Under the pieces are notes generated by a model. It did not search any database and had not been told where the DNA came from. It saw only the letters and a list, made by a program, of their open reading frames with translations. Source: Siderastrea radians (lineage: Eukaryota > Cnidaria > Anthozoa > Scleractinia > Rhizangiidae). Taken from it: DNA of 64,000 nucleotides. Within the stretch, counting starts at the first letter, position 1. The number at the start of each line of letters is the position of its first letter. Location of the stretch: assembly GCA_964017195.1 (NCBI GenBank), contig OZ024895.1:31865375-31929374 (forward strand), in the 5' to 3' direction. A program made the translations under genes and the position numbers. Shown one piece after another: positions 1-11,702 of this stretch.

Positions 1-466
1 GGTTATATAAGGATCTTCTTGCCTTGTAGTAAGACAGATATTTCTAGAGAAGGGAGTTATGTCTATATTTAGTGAATCCAAGTCTAAGTACTGCCCTGTT
101 GGTTTTTTACGAAGGTACTTGGATTTATCTGGCATTGACGTATGTAGTACTCTTCCTTTGTTTAGACCTCTTGTGTTTCACCGTAGTAGTTCTAGCTATA
201 CCATGAGGGGTGGTAAGATTTCTTACTCTACTTGTAGGGAGATTCTAAGAGATAGCTTAAGCCAGCTGGGCTATAACCCTAATGATTATGGTCTTCATAG
301 TGTAAGATCCGGTGGTGCTACATCTGCGGTGCATTATAGTGGTCACTCTATTCCTGAAAGGCTGCTCAAAATACACGGCAGGTGGAAGTCCGACTCCGCT
401 AAGGATATGTATGTTCAAGAAAGCCTTGAGAATAGGTTACAAGTAACTAAGTACCTAGGATTATAA
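1..466 (+). pseudogene. Tyrosine recombinase C-terminal fragment (DIRS/Crypton-type)
   Basis: The longest open part (59-466) ends with a tyrosine-recombinase catalytic core: an Arg in HSVRSGGAT, then HGRWKS carrying the second conserved His/Arg-type box, then the putative nucleophile Tyr in DMYVQES. These lie about residues 81, 106 and 118 of that stretch. The bases before 59 continue the fold in another frame (a KTDISREGSYV-like stretch), so there is a frameshift near base 75 and the gene runs off the left edge. Such recombinases move DIRS-like and Crypton elements, and lone copies are common in cnidarian genomes. The clade cannot be assigned from this fragment, and no terminal repeats are seen. 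I read it as a decayed transposon gene. Confidence 0.7.
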
Positions 467-639
467 TATTATCGAGCTTACATATTTACTTTTATTCCTT
501 TGTTTAAAAAAAAAAATCAGATTTATATTTGTTTTTTGTATTCCATTTTGTATTAGTAATTCAATTTATGATGTAATAAACTGTTGGATCCGCTTGCGTA
601 TCCTCCCATATTTCTTGTTTGCCTTGTCTGTATTAAGGG

Positions 640-932
640 AATTTAAGGGTAAAATAATTTACGTGCGTTTGAGCGAAGCGAATTAGAACGTAAATCTGAT
701 TTAGACACGGCAGTAGCACGAAGTTTGAAATTAAACCATTCAGTTCGGCAGGTTGAATTAAGTTCGGCACGACTATTTAGCGCGGCAGGCCCTGTCGTGC
801 CGCACGACATGAATTTGGCGCGACTGAATTAAATTCGACGTTTAAAAACCACTGCCGTGCTATTGTTGCCCCACTGCCGGGACAAACTTATGTGAGTTCG
901 GCACGGCAGTAGCGCGACGTTTGGAACAGGCC
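640..932. repeat. Partial copy of the Harbinger-like repeat at 1122
   Basis: Its right end (cacggcagtagcgcgacg, then ttggaacaggcc, then TTA at 933-935) matches the right end of the element at 1122-1930. The interior has nested imperfect palindromes built on gttcggcac and gtcgtgccg. The left boundary is unclear, so the start is approximate. Confidence 0.45.
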
Positions 933-1121
933 TTACGCATGCGCACAGTCATAACACGGGGGCAGTAGCAGCCATGGACAGCTGTTTCGTCCTTGTTGAT
1001 ACCATCAGCATTACAAAACCCAGACAGAGGTTCAAAACACCAAAAATGAATGTCAAGAATTTAGGGATAGGCTATGTTGTACACTTCTACAATCGCTTGT
1101 AATCACTCATTTCATGTCTTA

Positions 1122-1930
1122 GGCCTGTTCCAGACATCACGCCACTGGCGTGTCGAACTAAATTCAGGAATTAAATTCAGCGTTAGCTCGACAGTACCGC
1201 AACATTTGAAACCACTCGGTGTGGCAACTTGAAGTTAGTCCGACCCGGCTATTAAATTTGACAGGATCTGCCGAGCTACACGGCAGTGGCACAGTATGGT
1301 TTTAACGTCGTGCTTCTGCAGTGCCGAACTCAATTAATAAATTATGAAAAAAATATGTTTAGCATTTTGATTCTACTGCGCATGCTTTAGCTGACCATGG
1401 GCTCTGGGAAAAGAGTGCAACAAAAATTGCGGCAAAATGGCGAAAAGTCTTAAGTATGTACTCAATGTCTTCTTCTCAGTTTTCTGATGAAGAAGACGCC
1501 GTGTTACACCGCTCTACACCCAGTATAGATTTTGAGTCAAAAGAGGAAGACTCCGAACAAGAACGTTCCAACACCGAGAGCGACCCTGAATGAAGCGGGA
1601 AAGCGAGAAGACTCAAAGGCTCTCAAGAAGAAAGGAGATATGAAAAAGGGACAAAAATCTACCTGACAGGATGGACTGCTGCATGAGGAGTCGTCATCTT
1701 CTGGCCCCCAAAATTGTCTTCAGGATAGCAAACTTTTGTCGATCACTTGCATCCTTTGTTTTGGATGTTGTAATACCGTTGAGCAACAGTTTCACCCTTA
1801 CGTGTTGTTAAATTTGGTGCGACTGAATTAAATTCGACCTTTAAAATCGCTGCCGGGCCATCATAGCGTTATTGCCGCTGTTAATTCAATTTAGTTGAAC
1901 GAGGCAGTAGCGCAACGTATGGAACAGGTC
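1122..1930. mobile_element. Non-autonomous PIF/Harbinger-like DNA element
   Basis: The termini are inverted: the left starts GGCCTGTTCC and the right ends GGAACAGGTC. Both are flanked by TTA (1119-1121 and 1931-1933), the 3-bp TWA-type target duplication of PIF/Harbinger elements. The centre holds a short acidic reading frame (about 1458-1594, starting MSSSQFSDEEDAV) but no transposase. I infer a deletion derivative mobilised in trans. The superfamily is inferred from the duplication size, not from a transposase. Confidence 0.5.
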
Positions 1931-1933
1931 TTA

Positions 1934-3949
1934 AATCCTCCGAGAGAGTTTGCTCGTAGGCTTCTTAACCCTATTCAGACCGGGGGGAGGGAGGGGCTTA
2001 TTCTGCCCACACGGACGTTGGACGTTTATAACTTTTTTGTTAAGCAAGCGAAGCCACCAAGCTTGGTGACTTTTCCTAAAATTTATTTGGGAACAATTTG
2101 GTGTAGTAAGTCTTTATCTATTAAATTTGACGTTACCATGGGAACCACTTTTTGACAAGCGGTTTTTTTCAGAATTTTGAACTTCTCTCTTTTTAATCAA
2201 CAATTTTTACTTTTCGAAGTAAATTTTACATTTTTGAATCATTTCCGTGTTAATTTATTGATTTTGATCACTTCTTGGTCATATGACGTCATCACCTGGG
2301 GTTGCGGACCTCAATGAAAACATTTTCGGACGTACTATTTGTCCTTTAAGTTTCGTTGTCATAGCTTTAATAGTCCCTGAGTTAAGAGGTGGGGGCGGAA
2401 TCCACACACTCCGTGACACTCGGTTGAAATTAGCTGAGTATACTGATCATGAGACAGTATATTTCACAAAACTCGATCACAAGACCACATGGTCAGCAGA
2501 GAATACGGACTAATAGGGACCGGGTACTAAAAAAGGAATCAGTGCGGTTTGCATTCTCGTCCCCAGAGCCATCTGGTCCTCTTAGCTAGCGGGGGCCTTC
2601 CTCGAGCAAAGGCCCCCGCCCACGAAGAGGGCCAGGCGACTCTGGAAAGGAGAATGTGCGGGTTGGGTTCCCCCGGTCCAAATTCATTAGCGAAAATGTC
2701 CCTCCGGTCCAGACGGGAACCCGTTTCGCAGATCTCCCCTACTCCCCCCATAACGCGTTCTAAAAAGTTCCGCAAGCAAATATAACTTCAGAAGACTATA
2801 TGGCTACAGTTGGCTATAGATAATTCGAACGTTCAAGGGAAATAAAAAAGGTTCGAGTTACCAAGAGTTCGAGATCGAGGGTAAAATTAATGAACCTGGA
2901 GGGGAAAATCATTCTCACTTCGAGTAAGCGGTGTATTTCCCTTTAAGCCACCGAAATGCCTTTTTTTTGGGGGGGGGAGGGGAGCTTTTCAGTCTTGCCA
3001 AAAATTGGCTTTTAAAATACGGTAAACGAGTTCACTGCTCACATTTTTTAGGTGTGTGAAAAATGGCGTTTTTACAAGCTTCCGTGTGGTGTAGGGTTTA
3101 GGAATCTGAAGTGAAATCTAAACAGGTGCAGCCTTCAGTCGTTTCATGAGAAAATGAGATTATCAATGCCATGTATTATAAGCTTCATTACGCACTTTGT
3201 TTAGAGCAGAAACGCGGGAGAAACGAAAATAGAGCGAGCATGTATGAGATTGGCAAGACGCTCGTTGTGCTAATGGAGGACGCGCGAGTGGTCCACGCGC
3301 GAAAATCGAAATTGTATTGCACGCAAAATTAGCAATATTTCCCGCGCGTATTGCACGCTACACACGTGAATATTGTTATTGTAGAATCGGATGAACAAAT
3401 GAAATTGTAGCCAAGGTCAAAAGTAACTCGTACTTTAAAAATCAATCCTTCGTATTTCCGCAAATTTCATTTTTGAGTTCGCAGACAAAAGTTATTTCAC
3501 TTAACTTGGCGAAAGATTAAGACAAAACTATTGTCGGTTGCTTTGAGATGTATTAAGGTCGTAGCGCACTGTTTTGATAGCTGTAGTTCCCCTTTGTAAA
3601 TCGTTTCAAAGTGTAAAAGAAGATTAAAAGCAACAACAACATCAAGGGAGTTCCCGGGAGGGAGTTGAGGTTTTTTGACATAATTCCGTAATAACATTCT
3701 GTTAACCGCGAGAGTTAATTCGCTCTCTGTTGCAGTTGTTGTTGTAACTGGAATTCCCTATTTTCTTCTTGAAAACTGACAAAGCCGTTTGTGTTCAACA
3801 GACGAATTGATTTAAGCTGTCCTCGGTGGGGGAAGTTCCCTTTTCAGTCATTACCTGTACCCCGGGTTGGAAATAAGGGATGGGAAGAAAGATAACTCAA
3901 TTTTAGGCTTGGGGTAAACAAACTTTCTTGGGCTCTGAGAGATTGAAGC
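1934..3949. other. No gene recognised; low-complexity and repeat debris
   Basis: The short open frames here have no recognisable domain. A GC-rich block at about 2550-2780 resembles dispersed repeat sequence; the window's last 70 bases start similarly (ctcgtccccagg). A stretch at about 2805-2960 shares the gttcgagttaccaagagttcgag style of the small element at 3950. Confidence 0.4.
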
Positions 3950-4117
3950 TACGGTTTACTCCCGATAACTCGTGCCTTCCGCTAACTCAAATTGCACGTT
4001 TTTTTCCGCCTTTGAACCATTTTCTTTTCATAATTCACCCTCGATAACTCGATCTCACGATAAATCGAACATTTTTAAATCTCCCTTCAAGGTACGAGTT
4101 ATCGCGAGTAAACCGTA
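3950..4117. mobile_element. Short inverted-repeat element (MITE)
   Basis: The left end tacggtttactcccgataac and the right end gttatcgcgagtaaaccgta are near-perfect inverted copies about 120 bp apart. There is no coding capacity. This is a typical small non-autonomous DNA transposon; the target duplication is not clear. Confidence 0.5.
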
Positions 4118-4211
4118 TTTTACAGGGTGAAACTAGGAAATAGTAAAGTTTTGCACCCTTTGTGTGCTTCTGTGTAATTCATGAGCCATGCATTGCATCA
4201 TGACACACGTA

Positions 4212-4635
4212 TCCCCCAGGGGGTGCTCCCTGTAGTGGGTTATACGGGGAAGCTCCGCCCGAAAGGGGTGCCTTTTTTTAAGCTCGCAGTATATTAAAGA
4301 GTAGGGAAAATTGCCATTTTAGCATACGAAAAGGTCACAAAATCCTCTACAAAGAGGAAGAAATGGTTGCTGAAGAGAAGTATGTGCCACATTTTGGCAG
4401 AAATGACTACGCAATTGAATCAGAACTACTGAAAACCCGGAAAAACGTGGCGATTATAGAAAAATCTATTGTTTTGGCTCATCCTTGAGCTATAAGAAAG
4501 GGTGCAATTTTGCTCTAGGTATATGAAAGGGGTACCATTTCGGTAAAAATTAGTATATTAAAGGGTAAGGGTTCTTACCTCCGGGCGGAGCCTCCCCGTA
4601 TAAATCCTTATTGAGTAGACCCCCCCCCCCCCGGG
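4212..4635. mobile_element. Fold-back repeat element
   Basis: The left arm (cccccagggggtg..., then acggggaagctccgcccg) pairs with the right arm (cgggcggagcctccccgt, ending in a C run at about 4620-4633). There is no protein-coding signal. Probably a non-autonomous transposon. Confidence 0.5.
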
Positions 4636-5037
4636 CTTATCCCCGACATCTGGAAGCACACACTTCTTTTGTACTCGACAGCATGAGATCGATCACAGAA
4701 CCACAATGTTCTTGCTGTTGTGGCTTTCGTTCACTGACGAAAAATAACAGTAGTAGCAACCCAATATATGGAAACTAATCTATCGTGAACAACTCTTTTT
4801 TCTTTACTACATGTGAATGACCGAGTCAGATTACAGAACTTGTTAGAACACAAATGTATTACGGCATATATATTGGCCGCCAACACTCCATTAACAAACG
4901 TGTTTCATGTTTGCCAAGAAAAAAATACAGCATTTGAAAAATATTGCTCCAAAAAAGCACACAATCTTCGTCCAGTCGTCCAGTCCAGTCCATAACGCAT
5001 CAAGGGATGCGTTATGTATCAAAAGGTTAGAATAAAA

Positions 5038-5346
5038 TTACGTAACCCCAATTCCCATAAAGAACAGGATGAGTTGTGACCATTGTACTTGTTTGTTAAC
5101 TTTTGGATGGAGACGTGCGATGTAGAATGCTTGTATGATTCTTCTTTTTAGCCATAAATAAGCAGTGGCTAAACTGACATCCCAGGAGAATGAGTGACCT
5201 GAATGGTCTTTAATGTGATTGGCTGGTTGTGATTGCATGTTTATGTGATTATGTTATTTAATACGGACTTGAAATTTGCGTGCAGTTTCACCAATGTACG
5301 TTTGTCCACAACTGCAAATGACTTTTTCAGAATCAGACATGGCCAT
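5038..5346 (-). pseudogene. GIY-YIG endonuclease fragment of a Penelope-like element
   Basis: Read on the minus strand, this contains CSCGQTYIGETARK at about 5279-5320. That is the GIY-YIG core (here TYIGE) with its conserved Arg, followed by the later HSGHSFSWD segment and a KRRIIQAFYI segment typical of the C-terminal endonuclease of Penelope-like retroelements. An in-frame TAA near 5264 separates the two halves. No reverse transcriptase was found next to it. It is a dead 3' fragment. The family call rests on motif order; a GIY-YIG domain from another element is possible. Confidence 0.6.
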
Positions 5347-5729
5347 CAAAATATTTGCAAAAGCACTCGCCATTTTGGTACCCATGGCTAACGTGCGACA
5401 TGGCACTTCCATGTATTTCTGGGTAGTCGTTTCTTTCCTTTAAATTGAAGTTCTCCGCTAAGATAAGTTTGAGCGCTCTTTCACAAAGTCCGGGCACAGA
5501 TCTTTTGTTGCTGACGTGCGAGTTGACTTCTTGAGTAGCAGTTAAGTTGAATGGCAGTTGGCATTAAGTGCCATCTTTCTTCAAAGACTTTTTTTCGATA
5601 ACGTGGCCTAAAACTCGGAGTTATTGACCTTATTTGTATATGTTATGCAAGGGCTTTTTAAAGCATGGGTGCTCTTTTTATCTCACCAATAAAGCTCAAT
5701 AAGTTAAGGGGTGGTCCATCTTTTTTGCG

Positions 5730-6360
5730 TGAGCGAAAGCGTCCGCGGCCGCCTACGGGGATGTAAAAATACACAGTTTGTTTGGGAGTTCAAACAGGGT
5801 TTTGTTAAGGCGGTTGTAAGTAGAGCTGTCCGCTTATGGGAGTGTCCGTAAGAGAGCTTGCGAGTGTTTAAAGCGTTCGTAAACCTAGGTTTCACTGACT
5901 GGCTAAACTACGGTTGAAAGGCTTCTTGGCGGTCAAGAAACAACACATGGACAACTTTTGATCTGGTGTGTAAACTTTATTGGCTATTTGTTGTTATTTT
6001 TCGCCTTCTGAGTAAACTGACGATCAATTTCCATGAAAATCCTTATTTATTTGACACTAAAGAAATCAGTTCGTGAGCCTGGGTGTCCTGTGGGAAGATG
6101 TCACGTGAGGCTTGATGTGCGCCCGCGTTCCTTCGCGCACAACGGACTTCCTCGGGAATCCCGCGGCGGAAAGACCTCTGGAAGACAAACGTGAGGTTGG
6201 AGTTTCCGAGATCATTTCTGTTGTATTTTGTTGTTAAGGTACGTAACGAAACCCATATCACATTAGATTGATAATCACAGTACACAAGAGCCATTTGAAA
6301 TTTAGCTGGAGTGCTGAATTCAGTCTCAGATTCGAGGTCGACGTTCCCCAGCATTATCTG
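5730..6360 (+). repeat. Dispersed repeat, copy 1
   Basis: This segment recurs in the same orientation at 63330-63905. Shared stretches include gtagagctgtccgcttatg, gcgttcgtaaacctaggttt and aagaaacaacacatgg, and at the far end acccatatcacattagattg. The open frame on the minus strand (6043-6354) is not preserved in the second copy, so the repeat is probably non-coding. Confidence 0.75.
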
Positions 6361-8163
6361 AACTTTGTGTGTCGGTTTGTCTTACAATTAGTGTACTTCA
6401 GGCTTTTATCGTTGACTTTATGCCATTTTCATGCGTAGATTATTATTTTTGTTGGCAAATAGTCGTTTTCAATCTGGTTTTGCACGTTTGCTAGGTTGTC
6501 GATGCTTGCTTATTGAAATCTAGGAATTGCTCAAACAAACAGGACTTCTGGATTAGGACGTTCGCGCCCCAAATCTTCCAACGTTCAGATTTTTTTCCAA
6601 ACTTTTATGGTAGTTAGATAATGATCAATTCAAGTCAGAAAAGCAAAAAACATTGGGAGGTCACCATGCTCGTTTTGGAGATAAAAAGTATTGGAAATGT
6701 TGTATTTTTAGAAGCTTTGGTTATGTAAGGCAAAATCGGCTTTCTTGCTACAAGGAATAAAATAAGTTGCATGGAGGACTCTAGATAATGCTGATTTATT
6801 TATTTCATCGGAACTAGGCCTATTTAGTACATTTTTGCAGGTAACAAGTTACATTTCTTCAGGTAAAAATTAGTCTCACAGAAGGATAATTATTGTAAGT
6901 CATATATACCTGCATTCGTAGAGACATTCAATCTTATTTGAATAGAAATAGCAATAAAATTAAAACTTCTCACGTTCAGAATTTCCTTGTTTTTGGACAG
7001 AATGCAGAGAACTAGTAAAGGAAGTGACTTATCGAAAAAAAGAATGGGGTCACCATGCATTTAAGAGAGCTAAGCTTGTTTCTTGACAAATACCACTGTA
7101 TTTGTCTATATTCCTTACTCAGGGAACATGCTTCGTGCATGACGTGGCATGACATTGTGGCGTGAATTACGCACACAGTAAGGATACACACAAACAATTA
7201 GGGTGAACATCCTTAAACATGAAAATGTACAATTTTATGCACGAAAGATATTGTGACTTTACTAACATGGCTGTTTTCAGCCAAAAGTTTAAGTGATTGT
7301 GGCTGTTTTCAGCCCAAAAGTTTAAGTGATTAAGGGCCCGCAGAGCAGCTTTTTGAGCGGGGAGGCTACTTAAGCAAGCTTGAGCTTCCTGGGGGGGGGG
7401 GGTTAACCTGGGAAAATTTGTTTAAAATGCCCTCTAAAATTGATAAGTGTGGTGCAAATTAACCTTTTCATTAAAAAAAAAATGGATGTGGCAAGCTGTA
7501 CATGAAACGTTGCCATAAATAACCTTTTAACCACAAAATGCACAAGTTGGGGATAATGGCTTTCTGATCCCTTAAAATTAATACTTTCAGCAATTGAACT
7601 CTATGGTGATTGTTAAGATACCCCGGCCTTTAAAAACCAAACCCAGTTGGAGCTTGGATTGAAACGGACCAATTATAAAATTGGATGTTTTCCCGCAAGG
7701 TCCGCTAGACAACCTGAAATGGCTTACATTTAGAGATGATCACGGTCAATGACCTTTGGTCAATTTCACCTCAGTGTTACCTTCTAACACAGCTTGAACT
7801 TTTTTTACCTCTATTTAGTTACAATCCTGTCTATACAGGTATTGATAATTGCAAAATTGAAAATCAGATTTTATCAACATGTTTCCAGTAAAGACTTAAC
7901 AAGTAAAAAGGCTTTTTCAAAATCTCTATAACATATATAATTATATTTTTCAACAGCACAAAAGAGTGGGAAAACTAAAGCCCCCCCCCTCCCCCTGTGC
8001 AGTGCCTATGATTCTAATTCTAGGGACTCTTCCTGAGTGTCTAATAGAATAGTCAGTGATCAGAATGATGGTCTAAAATTAAACACCATTGAACATGAAT
8101 TGTTTGATGAGTTCGATTGTGTTTGACAGTTGAACCACTGGAGAGTGAAACTCAGTATTAAAC
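6361..8163. other. No gene recognised
   Basis: AT-rich sequence with homopolymer runs. Short stretches such as ggtcaccatg (about 6660 and 7050) recur elsewhere in the window as dispersed repeat traces. No exon, RNA gene or protein domain was recognised. Confidence 0.4.
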
Positions 8164-8278
8164 CTGACTTGTCCCCAGTCGTTTTCATGTTGCGTGACGC
8201 ACGCGGCACAGGAGCGCAAGGTGTGATAGCAAGGGCCGCACGTGTCGCGCAACATGAAGACGACTGGGGACAAGTCAG
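8164..8278. repeat. Long hairpin (about 44-bp arms)
   Basis: The left arm starts ctgacttgtccccagtcg and the right arm ends cgactggggacaagtcag. Pairing runs inward for about 44 bp with a few mismatches and leaves a loop of about 27 bases. It is likely a MITE-like element or a cruciform-forming repeat. Confidence 0.6.
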
Positions 8279-8657
8279 CTATTGAACCATTTTTGGCAAT
8301 CAAATGTTCCATTAAATTAAATTAATAAGTAATTGGGAAGCAGACATGGCTGTCAGAGTACAATAAGAATTGCTCAGCTTGCAATGGCTTGAGTTAGTTT
8401 AGCATTATAATTAACCCTTTAAGCCCCGACATCATTATTCAAATTCTCCTTACTGGTCTCTGTAGATTTTGTTGATTACTAATTGAGAGAACCTTTTTAA
8501 ACATCAAGACAATTTATGTTTGGTGATCATTTGCCAAATTCTCGTGATCTGTAGGTGTTATAATACATTGATATGATGAGGAGAAATTTGGTGCTGATCA
8601 CCATTGGCTTAAGGACGTTTGCGCCAATTGTTTCTGCGCATCCTTACTGCGCACGCA

Positions 8658-8822
8658 ATAGCCCTTTTCACAGTTACCTTTTGTCATTTGCATGACAATG
8701 TAATTGAACGTGGATGTGAGGCAATTTCGGGCTAAAAGTGCAAAATTGCCCGAAATTGCCTCACATCCACGTTCAAATACATTGTCATGCAAATGACAAA
8801 AGGTAACTGTGAAAAGGGCTAT
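8658..8822. mobile_element. Near-perfect 165-bp hairpin MITE with TA ends
   Basis: The arms run from ATAGCCCTTTTCACAG on the left to CTGTGAAAAGGGCTAT on the right. They pair almost perfectly for about 73 bp around a loop of about 15 bases (taaaagtgcaaaatt). TA at both tips fits a Tc1/mariner-type target. The near identity of the arms implies a young insertion or arm-to-arm conversion. Confidence 0.6.
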
Positions 8823-9030
8823 TCACTGCCACGTCATGCATTGAGCGCGCGCGCTGTTGAAGAAATGTGGAGAGAAATATTGCTAGTGGGCATTTTAATA
8901 TCTATGCATGGGTTTAACTCTCTTAAATGTTCGGTGACCCCATATTTTCTTTCGATAGATCACTTTCTTTATCGAATGTGTGTTGTGGAAGTTTGTTTAT
9001 TTTCAAGTTTTCTGCCCTCTCATCCTCGAA

Positions 9031-9066
9031 TTATTACCCCGCCGTCAGGACGGGGTCTAGTAATAC
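9031..9066. repeat. 36-bp palindromic block, copy 1
   Basis: A self-complementary core (accccgccgtc / gacggggt) lies inside a block that occurs identically, in reverse orientation, at 18447-18482. It is probably the terminus of a dispersed element family. Confidence 0.5.
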
Positions 9067-9224
9067 CCGTTTTTTTGTTGTTGTTTTTTTTTGTCGTGGT
9101 CAGTTGCCCCAGACCTCCGCTCGGTCAAAACAATACTTGCCGGTAAACTTTGTTCGTTTAGCGTTTGTTCGCCAGAATTTTCATGAAAGTTGGTGTAGAA
9201 AATTACCGGCGATTTAATGGCATG

Positions 9225-9620
9225 AAAATTCCTTCGATGAAAGCAAGAACGAAGGTGCTAGCGAGCTTTGAAGCTGGCATGAATTTGCCAAACCTGCCCT
9301 GGCACGTAAACATTACATCACTGAAACACAAAAGGTGATCCGGGGAAGTCCCTTGCTTTTGCCAAGTTGAAAAATTCAACAGTGAAATGCAAGCATATTT
9401 TTGGCAGTTTTGCTTTGCTTCGCCAAAATCTTTAGGGAAAGTTGTGTAGAAAAGTACAAGAAATTCAATCAGTTGACTTCTCTTCAATGAGAGCAAGGAC
9501 GAAGGTGCTAGCGAGCTTTGAAAGCCAATGATTCATGCCACGTGCCGTAGCACATAAACATTACATCATTGAAACACAGAAGCCGATTTGGAGAAGTAAA
9601 CTTGCTTGCGCCAAATCACT
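9225..9620 (+). repeat. Dispersed repeat, two tandem copies
   Basis: Two adjacent copies of a unit containing gaaggtgctagcgagctttg and cataaacattacatca lie here (about 9236-9480 and 9490-9620). A third copy is at 10052-10335. The open frames across them (9203-9496 minus and others) look like by-products of the repeat. Confidence 0.6.
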
Positions 9621-10051
9621 CATCGAATCACGGCCTAAAATAGACTTTTACGGTTTTTCATAGCTACCAGTTTCCTTTAGATTTTAGAATGAGTTTTTTA
9701 TCAAGAAATCTATTTAAATTTCCGTGCCCTTGCTATTTAGAATTACGCTGACATGTCAGTTCGTTTATTTTAAAAAAACGTGACTTAACTGAGTCACGCT
9801 ATGGTCAAAATATTTCGTCACATTCTTCTTCGCGAAAGCTAGGACAAGTGGATGACCAAGGAATGAGGGATGGGGTTCATACTATCAGGGATTCATGTTA
9901 CCACCGGGAGAAGGGTGCAGAGCAGACGCATAAGGGGAAATGGCAGCAAACACAGGTACGATAAATCATCAACTTTAAAATTTACACCACTTGAGCTCGT
10001 ATCTTGATATATTTTGCTCCCTGGGAGGAGGAGAAAAACAGCGGGGTCCAA

Positions 10052-10335
10052 TGAAAGTAGGAACGAAGGTGCTAGCGAGCTTTGAAGCTGGAATGAATTC
10101 GCCTAACTTGCCGTGGCACATAAACATTACATCACTGAAACAGAGAAGCCGATTCGGGGAAGTCCCTTGCTTTCGCCAAGTTGAATAATTCAACAGTCAA
10201 ATGCAAGCATTTTTTTAGCAGTTTTGCTTTGCTTCGCCAAAATCTTTAGGGAAAGTTGTGTAGAAAAGTACAAGGAATTCAATGGAGTTAACATTTCTTC
10301 GACGAGAGCAAGGATGAATGTACTAGGGAGCTTAA
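10052..10335 (+). repeat. Dispersed repeat, third copy
   Basis: It shares gaaggtgctagcgagctttg, cattacatcactgaaaca and tttgctttgcttcgccaaaa with the copies at 9225-9620. It follows a CTCCCTGGGAGGAGGAG block that also has relatives at about 10731 and, inverted, about 18113. Confidence 0.6.
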
Positions 10336-10507
10336 GTTTGAAAACAGGCATGAACTCGCGATCGCTATGAACTTAGTAATTATGATGTAAAGTATGTATG
10401 TATGAGTGCCAAGAAGTGAGTAATACTGCCTTCCATAATTTCCCCCCGACCACAGGCCTTAAAAGTAAGAAATTAGAAATGAGAACCAAGATAAAAGAAA
10501 AATCTTT

Positions 10508-10579
10508 GACCCCGGCGGGATTCGAACCAACGACCTCCGGATTAGAACACCGTCGCTCAACCAACTGAGCTACGAGGCC
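10508..10579 (-). pseudogene. tRNA-Arg(UCU)-like sequence, degenerate
   Basis: On the minus strand the 72-nt sequence folds as a tRNA. The acceptor GGCCTCG pairs with CGGGGTC (two G-U), the D stem is GCTC/GAGC, and the T loop is TTCGAAT. The anticodon at positions 34-36 is TCT. Mismatches at 27-43, 31-39 and 51-63 and a G at position 32 argue against a working tRNA. It may be a tRNA pseudogene or the head of a SINE. The A and B box positions are kept. Confidence 0.5.
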
Positions 10580-10839
10580 AGGCTGAGTGACGTTAAGATC
10601 AAAATAATAATTTCATCACGCTCTTCGTCACGCACGCTAAAACAGAGTGATTAGGCAAGTCGTGTCTTGATTTATATTATCATCGCAAGCACGTAAAAGA
10701 TACGATATATCACCAACTTTTACCTGGCCGTAATATATTTTGGACCCCAAGGGCAGAGAGAACAACGGCGGGGTTAATGCCCCCTGGGGCTTTTCTTGTT
10801 CTGCTATTATTGTAGCTGCACAGTGTTCGCTAAAGTCCA

Positions 10840-11690
10840 TCTTAGAGGTTGAGTTTAACTAAAATGATGACACCAGTTCAAATTATTTACTTGACAGACC
10901 CACTTAAATAGAATTTGACTAAGAAAGTGGGTCTACAGCGAATCATTTTTAATATTTTTCAACGAACAAGCACTGAGGCTATGCCGAGTTATGAGGACTG
11001 ATATGTCAATATTGGGGCAGTTTTCCACGCCCTTCATTTTGAAAACGAAGTCAGTGACCCCCCAATTTTTTTGCATTTCTGACATAGGCTCATTATCTGA
11101 CTGTAGCCAAATTATGAAAAAAATCTGTGTTGTAGAAGTTTTTCGCGTGAACGTCCTTAAGTATAAGCAAGACAGGAGTGCTATACAGTAGTGTAGACAG
11201 CAAGGAGAATGTGCAAGGATGTTTTGTTAGTCCTCAGGTTATAAACAGAGATTTGAATATCTCTTGATTCTGGTTTCTTAACTACTGATTTTTTTCATGG
11301 GTTTTTTTTTTAATTTGTTCATTATATTTATTTACATAAATTGATATATCTCTGCTACTTAACAATAGGTTCAAATATAATGGCAGGAGATCTTAGCAAG
11401 CTCTGCTGAGCTTTTCTAAGAAGATCCCCTTATGTTAAAAAACTAACTTAAGTGGCAGATGGATGTAGTATTAAAGAGTAATGCTGACAGGTTTTATTGT
11501 ATCAAGAACTAATAATTATAATAACATTATAAGCTGAAAATACATCTGATTTTGCATACAGACTTTTGTTGCTTTTTTAAACAGACTGTATGATTTTAAT
11601 ATTTTCAGGTCCTTTGGTAACTTATTACTGTGCCCCTCTAAATTTTAATGAAAATTTCCCATAATTTGTCCTTTTATAGTCAATATATAT
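10840..11690. other. No gene recognised
   Basis: AT-rich sequence with a small internal repeat (acccacttaaatagaatttg near its reverse-oriented partner). The right portion may include the 3' untranslated part of the minus-strand LINE that starts at 11703. Confidence 0.35.
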
Positions 11691-11702
11691 GTTTGAAGCA
11701 GA

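Noticed and set aside
6043..6354. 103-codon minus-strand frame
   Set aside because: It lies in a dispersed repeat and is not preserved in the second copy at 63330.
8787..9217. 119- and 96-codon overlapping plus-strand frames
   Set aside because: They cross the hairpin MITE arm and the palindromic block at 9031 in two frames, with no domain.
10373..10564. Minus-strand frame with SNPEVVGSNPAG
   Set aside because: This is translation of the tRNA-like sequence at 10508-10579, a frequent artefact.
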